From positions 1-64,000 of the forward strand of contig WRKM01000013.1 of the NCBI GenBank assembly GCA_009778065.1: a DNA stretch of 64,000 nt, in the 5' to 3' direction. Source of the DNA: Oscillospiraceae bacterium. Lineage in GTDB: Bacteria; Bacillota; Clostridia; Oscillospirales; Ruminococcaceae. The notes under the pieces were generated by a model. The model made no database searches. It saw only the letters and a program-made list of their open reading frames with translations, and was not told the origin of the DNA. Shown here piece after piece: positions 32,495 to 40,766 of the stretch (its first letter is position 1; each line of letters starts with the position of its first letter). The translations under genes were made by a program, and so were the position numbers.

Positions 32495-34378
32495 ATGTGT
32501 GCAATTTGCGGGTTTATATCTCGAAATGAAATAGACATAGACACTTTGAAGAAAATGAATGACACCATGTTCCTTCGAGGACCCGATGACAGCGGTCAAG
32601 AGATTTATTCTAAAGAAGGTGTTCAGGTTGGACTGGCACAGCGGCGGTTGGCTATTATTGATTTATCGAAACAGGGACATCAGCCCATGCACAGCTACGA
32701 TAAAAGAATAAGCCTTGTTTTCAACGGGGAAATCTATAATTTTAACGAGTTGAAAAAACAGCTGGATTATCCGTTTGTTTCAAAGTGCGATACGGAAGTG
32801 ATTATAGCGGCATATCTAAAATGGGGCATTGACTGCATAACGCGGTTTAACGGTATGTTTTCTTTCGCGCTTTTTGACCGTCAGTGCGATACTCTGCACC
32901 TTGTCCGTGACCGCATAGGTGAAAAACCGTTGTATTACGGGTGTTTCGGCGACACATTTGTTTTCGCATCCGAGTTAAAAGCTCTCAGACAATACCCCGG
33001 AATCCCATTCGATGTAGACAGAGACACACTTGATTTGTTTTTAAAATATAGGTATATCCCCGCGCCTTATTCGATTTATAAAAATATTTATAAGCTTACG
33101 CCGGGGCATTATGCCGTAATAAAACTAAAAACACCGGACAAGCCGCAGATTTATCCGTATTGGGATTTTGTTTCACATTGTAATCCGACAGAGCGTTCCG
33201 AGCAGGAAGTTTTAAGCGATGTAGAGAGATTGCTGACGGCGGCTGTTCGCAGGCAAATGGCGGTTGATGTTCCTTTCGGTGCATTTTTGTCCGGCGGGAT
33301 AGATTCTTCTTTAGTGACCGCATTAATGCAGTCTGTTAGCCCGACTCCCGTAAACACATATACAATAGGTTTCCATGAAGCCGATTTTAACGAAGCGGAA
33401 TATGCCAAGGAGATAGCGGAGTATTTAGGAACAAATCATACCGAGTATTACGTTTCTCCTAAAGAAGCGATGGACGTAATACCAAAACTGCCGTTTTTAT
33501 ATGACGAACCTTTCGCGGACTCGTCTCAGATTCCGACGTATTTAGTGTCACATTTAGCCGGAAAAGATGTTAAGGTCGCATTGACGGGAGACGGCGGAGA
33601 TGAGATGTTCTGCGGTTATACATCATATACCAAGTTAAATGGCTTGCATAAGAGGTTAATGCCCTATCCGTTATGGTTAAGAAAATTTTCCGGAAATGTG
33701 ATTCTTGCGCTACCCTCACCCATTATTAAAGTAGCCGCCAAAGTCACCGCCCGTGGTATAAGAGAAGAGAGCATAAGGCGCGGGGCGCGAGTTCTTAAGA
33801 ACTCCGATTCTCTAAGCATGGCTCATGAAGCAAGAGTGTTAGGTTCGGCAGGGTTGGTCCTCGGAGCAAATCCTCTCCCGACGATATGGGAACAAAAAGA
33901 GCGTTTTGCACAAATAAACGATTTCTATAAACTGATGATGGCGACTGATGCGTTGCAATCTTTGCCCGACGATATGTTAGTTAAAGTTGACAGGGCGTCT
34001 ATGGGGTGTAGTTTAGAATGTAGGGCTCCGCTTTTGGACACTGAGATTATAGAATATGCGGCTTCGGTGCCGGGTGTATTTATGGTTAAGAATGGCTCGG
34101 AGAAATGGATTCTAAAAGAAATTCTTAACAAATACATTCCGAAAGAAATGACAGAACGCCCGAAGATGGGTTTTGGAATACCTATCGGAGACTGGATTAA
34201 AGGACCGCTCAAGCCGTGGGCGGAAGAACTTCTTTCTACTGTGAAAGCAGACGGATTTCTTAATTCCGAAAAAACTCATAAACTTTGGGAAAATCATATA
34301 AAAGGGGTGCATGCCGGCACGTATGAAATATGGGCGATTCTTATGTTTCAGGCGTGGTTGAGGGAGAATGTTGTTTAG
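32495..34378 (+). CDS. AsnB-like glutamine-dependent amidotransferase
   Basis: A 627-residue class II glutamine amidotransferase fused to an asparagine-synthetase domain. Cys2 (MCAICGF) is the glutaminase nucleophile, and the synthetase part has the PP-loop SGGIDSS near residue 266 and TGDGGDEMF near 364. In O-antigen and capsule clusters such proteins often amidate uronic acid carboxyls on the glycan rather than make asparagine. Its position after two dehydrogenases and an epimerase favours that role here. Confidence 0.88.
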   Translation: MCAICGFISRNEIDIDTLKKMNDTMFLRGPDDSGQEIYSKEGVQVGLAQRRLAIIDLSKQGHQPMHSYDKRISLVFNGEIYNFNELKKQLDYPFVSKCDTEVIIAAYLKWGIDCITRFNGMFSFALFDRQCDTLHLVRDRIGEKPLYYGCFGDTFVFASELKALRQYPGIPFDVDRDTLDLFLKYRYIPAPYSIYKNIYKLTPGHYAVIKLKTPDKPQIYPYWDFVSHCNPTERSEQEVLSDVERLLTAAVRRQMAVDVPFGAFLSGGIDSSLVTALMQSVSPTPVNTYTIGFHEADFNEAEYAKEIAEYLGTNHTEYYVSPKEAMDVIPKLPFLYDEPFADSSQIPTYLVSHLAGKDVKVALTGDGGDEMFCGYTSYTKLNGLHKRLMPYPLWLRKFSGNVILALPSPIIKVAAKVTARGIREESIRRGARVLKNSDSLSMAHEARVLGSAGLVLGANPLPTIWEQKERFAQINDFYKLMMATDALQSLPDDMLVKVDRASMGCSLECRAPLLDTEIIEYAASVPGVFMVKNGSEKWILKEILNKYIPKEMTERPKMGFGIPIGDWIKGPLKPWAEELLSTVKADGFLNSEKTHKLWENHIKGVHAGTYEIWAILMFQAWLRENVV

Positions 34379-34398
34379 GTAGGAGCGGTAATTAAAAT

Positions 34399-35232
34399 AT
34401 GAGCAAAGAAAATATAGACCATAAAGTAGTAAAAGGCTTCGGCGAGGAGTGGAGTACTTTTAACCAATCTTCTGTATCGAGAGAGGAACTAAATAAAATA
34501 TTTAATGAATATTTCTCTGTATTTCCGTGGGATGAGCTTCCTGATGAATGTGTCGGGTTTGATTTAGGGTGCGGAAGCGGGCGGTGGGGTAGCTTCGTGG
34601 CTCCCCGTGTTGGAAAACTATATTGTATCGACCCGTCAATAGACGCTCTTAATGTCGCTAAAACGAATATAAAAAGTAAGAATACAGAGTTTATAAACGC
34701 CGGAGTTGACAAAATCCCTTTAAAGGACAGTTCCATGGATTTTGGTTATAGCTTGGGAGTATTGCACCACGTACCGGACACCGAGGCGGGAATTGTTTCG
34801 TGCGTAAAGAAAATTAAAATCGGTTCCCCGTTTCTTCTCTACTTGTATTATAGCTTAGATAATCGCCCAAAGTGGTTTAGAATTATCTGGAGATGTTCTA
34901 ATGCACTGCGTATTATAATCAGTAGGTTGCCAAGGTTTCTCAAACATTTTTTCAGCTCTGTTCTTGCGGGTTTGGTTTATCTTCCTCTTGCGCGTTTTGC
35001 GAAACATATGGAGAAACGCGGTAAGAATGTCTCAAATTACCCTTTAAGCAGTTACAGAAATAGTTCTTTTTATACCATGCGTACCGATTCTTATGACAGG
35101 TTCTGTACACGTTTGGAAAAACGGTATTCGAGAGTCCAAATACAAGAAATGATGGAAAAAGCAGGGCTTTCGGATATTAAGTTTCGGGAAGAGGCTCCGT
35201 TTTGGTGTGCGGTGGGGTTTAGAATATTTTGA
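34399..35232 (+). CDS. Class I SAM-dependent methyltransferase
   Basis: A 277-residue methyltransferase_11-type protein with motif I FDLGCGSGRWGSF (about 54-66), the acidic loop CIDPS, and GYSLGVLHHVPDTE. The C-terminal half has a basic hydrophobic patch (about 150-205) that could touch the membrane or the lipid-linked glycan. It probably methylates a sugar of the repeat unit; substrate unknown. Confidence 0.82.
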   Translation: MSKENIDHKVVKGFGEEWSTFNQSSVSREELNKIFNEYFSVFPWDELPDECVGFDLGCGSGRWGSFVAPRVGKLYCIDPSIDALNVAKTNIKSKNTEFINAGVDKIPLKDSSMDFGYSLGVLHHVPDTEAGIVSCVKKIKIGSPFLLYLYYSLDNRPKWFRIIWRCSNALRIIISRLPRFLKHFFSSVLAGLVYLPLARFAKHMEKRGKNVSNYPLSSYRNSSFYTMRTDSYDRFCTRLEKRYSRVQIQEMMEKAGLSDIKFREEAPFWCAVGFRIF

Positions 35233-35255
35233 TAATCGGTTAGGAGGGGATAAAA

Positions 35256-36353
35256 ATAGAACCTTTACGAGTGCTTCATATTTTAGGCGGACTTGACAGA
35301 GGCGGAGCCGAAACAAGAACAATGGATATATATAGAAGTATCGACAAGACTAAAGTACAGTTCGATTTTATTGTACAAACAGACAACGAATGTGCTTATG
35401 ACAATGAAGTGAAATCCTTAGGCGGTATAATATATAAGGGTATGCCGCGATTTAAAATATATAATAGCATAAGCTATTTTAAAGCATGGGACATGTTTTT
35501 TCAAAAGAACGGGTATTCAATTATTCATATCCATATAACAAATAGTGCTGTACCGATTCTAAAAGCGGCTATAAAAAATAATATTAAGCACAGGATTTCT
35601 CATTCAAGGTTTGCAAACGAAACTGATTTTGTTAAAAAATGGTTAATAAGAGCAAATAAAAAAGCGATAAGAAAATACTCTACACAAAGATTAGCGGTAT
35701 CGAATTTAGCGGGCAAAACTGTCTTCGGTAAAGATTATATGGTTATAAATAACGCGATTAATGCGAAAAAATTTACATATGACGAAACCGTGAGAGATAA
35801 AGTAAGAAATGAACTAAATATAGTTAATAATTTTGTTTTGTGTCATGTTGGGCGTTTCTCGTTTCCGAAGAACCATTCATTTCTCATAGATATTTTTCAC
35901 TCGCTTACAAAAGTTTTACCCTCTGCAAAATTAGTTTTAATAGGCGATGGGGAGCTAAGAGAACAAACTGAACGAAAGATAGAAGAATTAAGAATATCTG
36001 ATAAGGTATTAGTTTTAGGACTAAGAAAAGACGTACCGGAACTGCTTCATGGCATGGATATGTTGCTCTTGCCGTCGCATTTTGAGGGTCAACCGGGAGT
36101 TGCTCTTGAAGCGCAGGCTTCGGGACTTAAAGTTTTACTTTCCGATAAAATCACCCGCGAAGCCGCGGTGATTCCGGAGCTTACGGAGTTTCTTCCGATT
36201 GACAAAGGGGCGGATATATGGGTCGAACGCATTATGAATTTTCACGAGAGCGGCTTTGTCCGCAGGAACACTTACAATGATTTTGTAAACGCGGGATTTG
36301 ATATTGAAGCTGTCGCAAAATGGTATGAGAAATTTTATTTAGGTTGCGTATAA
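35256..36353 (+). CDS. GT4 glycosyltransferase with apparent ATA start codon
   Basis: A 365-residue GT-B enzyme, paralogous to those at 38491 and 39642. The paralogs start ATG-GAG-CC (MEPIRVLHI); here the aligned codon is ATA (35256), giving (I)EPLRVLHI. AGGAGGGG ends 6 nt before that ATA, the ideal distance, whereas the next candidate, GTG at 35271, is 21 nt away. The EX7E motif is seen in FEGQPGVALE. The 3' third closely matches the paralogs at the DNA level. Translation from ATA would be weak; the gene may be poorly expressed. Confidence 0.8.
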   Translation: MEPLRVLHILGGLDRGGAETRTMDIYRSIDKTKVQFDFIVQTDNECAYDNEVKSLGGIIYKGMPRFKIYNSISYFKAWDMFFQKNGYSIIHIHITNSAVPILKAAIKNNIKHRISHSRFANETDFVKKWLIRANKKAIRKYSTQRLAVSNLAGKTVFGKDYMVINNAINAKKFTYDETVRDKVRNELNIVNNFVLCHVGRFSFPKNHSFLIDIFHSLTKVLPSAKLVLIGDGELREQTERKIEELRISDKVLVLGLRKDVPELLHGMDMLLLPSHFEGQPGVALEAQASGLKVLLSDKITREAAVIPELTEFLPIDKGADIWVERIMNFHESGFVRRNTYNDFVNAGFDIEAVAKWYEKFYLGCV

Positions 36354-36370
36354 AATTTAAGAGGAAAATT

Positions 36371-37681
36371 ATGACTTTTATTGCAATAGCGGTTTTATGG
36401 ATAATCGAAATTATCATCACGATTTTTTTTGAACAAGATATTTTAGTTCCCGTTTTTTTTATTATTGCTACAGCATTTATTATCGCTTTTCGGTTACTGA
36501 GTATGCAGAAATATGATATGTTGATTATATGCAGCGGGTTTTTATTATGCGTTATATGGTTATTTATCAGAAATTTTTTAGTTATACCCGGTTTTCTTAC
36601 AATCGACACTGCCGATGCGATGGGTTTTCATAAAGTAGCCTTTGGGTTTGCAGAGCAGGGAAGAGTAGACGTAGGAGGTTACGGCGGTTTTTATTCAGCT
36701 GTACTCGGAATCATTTATATAGTTTTCGGTTCGTACAGAATAATCGGCGAGTTTGTTAATATACTGTTATACTTAGGTACTGCGCTTGTGATAAGAAATA
36801 CATTAATATTTTGCCGGGTAAGCCAAAAAACCAAACTAATAAGCCTTGCTGTTTTTTGTTTTTTCCCGTGGTCAATATTAGTAAGCAACGTAACCCTTAG
36901 GGAATCTGTTATATTATTCTTTTTTGTCTTATCTGTAAGCTCATTTATAAAATATTTAAAGAATGATTCACAAAAAGAGTTTATTCTTTCGGTAGTATTC
37001 GGTCTTACGGCAGGATTTTTTCACAGCGGCGCGATGATAGCTGTCCCTGTATACGTCTTGTTTTGGTTTATAAAAACTAAATCTTTCTTTGCAAAAAGTG
37101 CGGCAGTAATAATATTCATTTCCGCGTTTTCATTTCTTGCGATAAGGGAACAAGATAGAATTAATGCTTATTTCGGATATTTTGTTTACAATATGAGAAA
37201 TGGTTTAGAGAGTTTAGCTCGTTTTTTAACTCTTGACTACGGCGATTCGGTATATTTAGAATGGATAGATGCTTCATATATAAATTCGGTGTTTGATTTA
37301 TTGTGGGTTATTCCTTTAAAATTTATTTATTTTATTGGCTCGCCTATGCCGTGGGATTGGCGCGGGTTCGGAGATATGGTCGCCTATCTTACCGATACGA
37401 TTATATATTTAGTCTTGATTTTCATTTGTATAAAATTACTGATAAAAAACAAATCATTGAACAATAAAAGTATATATGCAATGATACTTATTTTCATAGT
37501 TGTAGCATGTGTATATGCGGCGGGGACTATAACGGCAGGGACGGCTATACGTCATAGGTATAAATTATTAGTTGTGTTAATTTTCTTGTATGCTATGTTG
37601 AGGAGCAAAGGTTCGCATATACAGATGTTAAGTCAAAAATTGAAATTTAATAAGGAATTACAAAAGAGAGGTAAAGCTTAA
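36371..37681 (+). CDS. Polytopic membrane protein, candidate Wzy polymerase
   Basis: A 436-residue protein with about 10-12 predicted membrane helices and an extracytoplasmic segment near 95-115 (DTADAMGFHKVAFGFAEQGR). It resembles EpsG/Wzy or GT-C proteins only in topology. It is the only such protein in the cluster besides the flippase, so it is the natural candidate for the repeat-unit polymerase. The ATG at 36371 follows AAGAGG. Its stop overlaps the next start by one base. A 39-bp relic of its 3' end is found 2 kb downstream. Confidence 0.65.
   Translation: MTFIAIAVLWIIEIIITIFFEQDILVPVFFIIATAFIIAFRLLSMQKYDMLIICSGFLLCVIWLFIRNFLVIPGFLTIDTADAMGFHKVAFGFAEQGRVDVGGYGGFYSAVLGIIYIVFGSYRIIGEFVNILLYLGTALVIRNTLIFCRVSQKTKLISLAVFCFFPWSILVSNVTLRESVILFFFVLSVSSFIKYLKNDSQKEFILSVVFGLTAGFFHSGAMIAVPVYVLFWFIKTKSFFAKSAAVIIFISAFSFLAIREQDRINAYFGYFVYNMRNGLESLARFLTLDYGDSVYLEWIDASYINSVFDLLWVIPLKFIYFIGSPMPWDWRGFGDMVAYLTDTIIYLVLIFICIKLLIKNKSLNNKSIYAMILIFIVVACVYAAGTITAGTAIRHRYKLLVVLIFLYAMLRSKGSHIQMLSQKLKFNKELQKRGKA
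37634..37672 (+). repeat. Direct repeat copy 1 around the methyltransferase-glycosyltransferase pair
   Basis: This 39-bp segment at the 3' end of the Wzy candidate (encoding LKFNKELQKRG) recurs at 39590-39628 with three adjacent mismatches (36/39). Confidence 0.85.
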
Positions 37682-38481
37682 TGGAAAAAATTACATTTTC
37701 ATTTGGAGAGAATTGGAAGAATTATTCAACGACAGTTGATGAAAAATCCATTAAAATGGCACAAAACGATATAAAAGAAAAAATAGAAAAAGCAACAGGG
37801 AACACGGAATATAACTTCACAAATAAAACTGTATTAGACATAGGTTGCGGGTCAGGAATACACTCATTATCTTTTTTCTTGTGGGGTGTGCAAAGCATAT
37901 ATTCTTTTGATTATGACATTAATAGTGTTGAAGCCACTATAGCTATGCGTGAGCATATTTCCACAGGGGGCAATTGGCACATTGAGCAAGGGAACATCTT
38001 AGACGATGCTTATGTCGATTCCTTACCATGTAGCGACATTGTATATTCTTGGGGGTGCTTGCATCACACGGGTAATATGTGGAAAGCATTAGATAATGCT
38101 CAAAGCCGTTTGAATAAAAACGGGCTTTGGTTTTTATCTATCTATCAAGGGGTCGAAACGTATAAAAAAGATTTATTCACGAAAAAAACGTATAATAAAT
38201 TACCGCTACCCGGCAAAAAAATTATGGAAGCTTTCCAAATATTAAAAGCAATGGCAGCTTGTGTGATAATAGGAAAAGAAAGCCCTTTTAAATGGAATAA
38301 GAAGGATAAAAGAGGTATGACTGTTTATTATAATATTGTAGATTGGCTCGGAGGATTGCCTTATGAGGTTGCAAGCCCTGCTCAAATAAAAGAATATGGT
38401 GAAAAAAACGGTTTAGAATTATTATTAACAGACCCAAAAGACGCTTGTTGCATTTATATTTTCAGAAGAAAAGGGGTTTGA
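37681..38481 (+). CDS. Class I SAM-dependent methyltransferase
   Basis: A 266-residue methyltransferase: motif I LDIGCGSGIHSLSFF near residue 51, FDYDINSVEA, and SDIVYSWGCLHHTGNM. It is not a close paralog of the one at 34399. It overlaps the Wzy candidate by one base and lies inside a repeat-bracketed block with the next glycosyltransferase. A role in glycan methylation is inferred. Confidence 0.82.
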   Translation: MEKITFSFGENWKNYSTTVDEKSIKMAQNDIKEKIEKATGNTEYNFTNKTVLDIGCGSGIHSLSFFLWGVQSIYSFDYDINSVEATIAMREHISTGGNWHIEQGNILDDAYVDSLPCSDIVYSWGCLHHTGNMWKALDNAQSRLNKNGLWFLSIYQGVETYKKDLFTKKTYNKLPLPGKKIMEAFQILKAMAACVIIGKESPFKWNKKDKRGMTVYYNIVDWLGGLPYEVASPAQIKEYGEKNGLELLLTDPKDACCIYIFRRKGV

Positions 38482-38490
38482 AAATAAATT

Positions 38491-39606
38491 ATGGAGCCAA
38501 TACGTGTTTTGCACATTGTGGGGGCTATGCACAGGGGCGGAATGGAAAGCCGAACAATGGATATTTATCGGAATATAGACTTAAATAAAGTACAATTTGA
38601 TTTCATGGTAAGAGACCCGAATAAAGCTCATTTTGATGATGAAATTCTTGAACTTGGCGGTAAAATATTTTGTGTCCCGCGAAAGAGTTTAAAAAACATT
38701 TTTAAGGGTCCTTATCGTGTTATTAAATTAATGAAAAATTATAAGATTGTTCACATACATTCTGCAAACGCAAGCGCGGTATTAGATGCTGTGTGTGCGG
38801 TATTAGCAGGGGTAAAACTACGGATAATACATAGCAGAAGCAGTTTTGACACGAACCCCAAAATACATAAAATTTTTAAATGGTTTATACCGCTGTTCGC
38901 CAACTATTACTTAGCGGTTTCCGAAGCATCCGGAGAATGGATGTTCTCTAAAAAACTACTAAGAGGTAGCAGGTATAAGCAGATTAACAACGCTATAGAT
39001 TCAAGAAAATTTTCTTTCAGCACAGAAACCCGAAATAAGATGCGAAAAGAATTTAATCTCGCAAACGAATTTGTGATTGGTCATGTGGGTAATTTGAGTG
39101 CAGTAAAAAATCATGAATTTCTTTTGAAAGTCTATGCTGAGGTTTTAGAGAAAATCCCCGGTAGTGTTTTATTGTTTGCAGGAGACGGTGTACTGAGAGA
39201 GCAGATAGAAAATAGAATAAGCGAATTAAACATAACGAACAAGGTAATACTTTTAGGCGTGAGAGAAGATATACCGGAACTACTTCAGGTTTTTGATATA
39301 TTTGTGTTCCCGTCATATTTTGAGGGATTGCCCGGTTCTGTTTTAGAAGCGCAAGCCGCGGGACTTAAAGTTTTACTTTCAGATAAAATCACGCGCGAAG
39401 TCGCGGCGATTCCGGAGCTTTCGGAGTTTTTACCTATTGACGAGGGTACGGCATTATGGGTTGAACGCATTATGAATTTTTACGAGAGCGGCTTTATCCG
39501 TAAAAACACTCACGATGATTTTGTAAACGCGGGATTTGATATTAAATCGGTTACCGCACAATATGAGAAATTATATTTAGATTTTAATACAAAAATTGAA
39601 ATTTAA
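38491..39606 (+). CDS. GT4 glycosyltransferase, tandem paralog 1
   Basis: A 371-residue GT-B enzyme (MEPIRVLHIVGA, GMESRTMDIYRNID, EX7E in FEGLPGSVLE). It is nearly identical to the gene at 39642 over most of its length; differences cluster near residues 60-75, 85-95 and 155-162, which may alter specificity. Its C-terminus (NTKIEI) is longer, because its stop lies inside a relic of the Wzy-candidate 3' end. The spacer GGGTTTGAAAATAAA before it also precedes paralog 2. Confidence 0.9.
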   Translation: MEPIRVLHIVGAMHRGGMESRTMDIYRNIDLNKVQFDFMVRDPNKAHFDDEILELGGKIFCVPRKSLKNIFKGPYRVIKLMKNYKIVHIHSANASAVLDAVCAVLAGVKLRIIHSRSSFDTNPKIHKIFKWFIPLFANYYLAVSEASGEWMFSKKLLRGSRYKQINNAIDSRKFSFSTETRNKMRKEFNLANEFVIGHVGNLSAVKNHEFLLKVYAEVLEKIPGSVLLFAGDGVLREQIENRISELNITNKVILLGVREDIPELLQVFDIFVFPSYFEGLPGSVLEAQAAGLKVLLSDKITREVAAIPELSEFLPIDEGTALWVERIMNFYESGFIRKNTHDDFVNAGFDIKSVTAQYEKLYLDFNTKIEI

Positions 39607-39628
39607 TAGTAAATTACAAAAGAGAGGT
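39590..39628 (+). repeat. Direct repeat copy 2: relic of the Wzy-candidate 3' end
   Basis: 36 of 39 bases match 37634-37672. The segment now lies across the stop of one glycosyltransferase and the spacer before the next. Confidence 0.85.
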
Positions 39629-39641
39629 TTGAAAATAAAAG

Positions 39642-40742
39642 ATGGAGCCAATACGTATTTTACACATTGTGGGTGCCATGGACAGGGGCGGAATGGAAAG
39701 CCGAACAATGGATATTTATCGGAATATAGACTTAAATAAAGTACAATTTGATTTCATGGTAAGAGACCCGAATAAAGCTCATTTTGATGATGAAATTCTT
39801 GAACTTGGCGGTAAAATATTTTGTCACTCGCGAAAGAGGTTAAAAAGAATTTTTAATTATCTTTATCGTGTTATTAAATTAATGAAAAATTATAAGATTG
39901 TTCACATTCACACCGCAAATGCAAGCAATGTATTAGATGCTGTGTGTGCTGTATTAGCAGGGGTAAAACTACGGATAATACATAGCAGAAACAGTTTTGA
40001 CACGAGAGCCAAAACACATAAAATTTTTAAATGGTTTATACCGCTGTTTGCCAACTATTACTTAGCGGTTTCCGAAGCCAGCGGAGAATGGATGTTTCAT
40101 AAAAGGCTACTGAAAAACAACAGATATAAGAAAATTAATAACGCTATAGATTCAAGAAAATTTTCTTTCAGTACAGAAACCCGAAATAAGATGCGAAAAG
40201 AATTTAATCTCGCAAACGAATTTGTGATTGGTCATGTAGGTAACTTTAGCGCATCTAAAAATCATGAATTTCTTTTAAAAGTCTATGCTGAGGTTTTAGA
40301 GAAAATTCCCGGCAGTGTTTTATTGCTTGCGGGAGACGGTGTACTGAGAGAGCAGATAGAAAATAGAATAAGCGAATTAAACATAAAAAACAAAGTAATA
40401 CTTTTAGGAGTGAGAGAAGATATACCGGAACTACTTCAGGTTTTTGATATATTTGCGTTCCCGTCATATTTTGAGGGATTGCCCGGTTCTGTTTTAGAAG
40501 CGCAAGCCGCGGGACTTAAAGTTTTACTTTCAGATAAAATTACGCGCGAAGTCGGGGTGGTTCAGGGGCTTACAGAGTTTTTGCCTATTGACGAGGGTAC
40601 AGCATTATGGGTTGAACGCATTATGAATTTTTACGAGAGCGGCTTTGTCCGTAAAAACACTCACGATGATTTTGTAAACGCGGGATTTGATATTAAATCG
40701 GTTGCCGCACAATATGAGAAATTATATTTAGATTTTAAATAA
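39642..40742 (+). CDS. GT4 glycosyltransferase, tandem paralog 2
   Basis: A 366-residue near-copy of the preceding gene, ending DFK. It keeps the GT-B core, NNAIDSRKFSFS and the EX7E motif (FEGLPGSVLE). The two genes arose by a recent duplication. As the differences are in the N-terminal acceptor half, they could add similar sugars at different positions. It is followed by the flippase gene after 24 nt. Confidence 0.9.
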   Translation: MEPIRILHIVGAMDRGGMESRTMDIYRNIDLNKVQFDFMVRDPNKAHFDDEILELGGKIFCHSRKRLKRIFNYLYRVIKLMKNYKIVHIHTANASNVLDAVCAVLAGVKLRIIHSRNSFDTRAKTHKIFKWFIPLFANYYLAVSEASGEWMFHKRLLKNNRYKKINNAIDSRKFSFSTETRNKMRKEFNLANEFVIGHVGNFSASKNHEFLLKVYAEVLEKIPGSVLLLAGDGVLREQIENRISELNIKNKVILLGVREDIPELLQVFDIFAFPSYFEGLPGSVLEAQAAGLKVLLSDKITREVGVVQGLTEFLPIDEGTALWVERIMNFYESGFVRKNTHDDFVNAGFDIKSVAAQYEKLYLDFK

Positions 40743-40766
40743 ACAAGAATAGAAGGATTGTAATAA

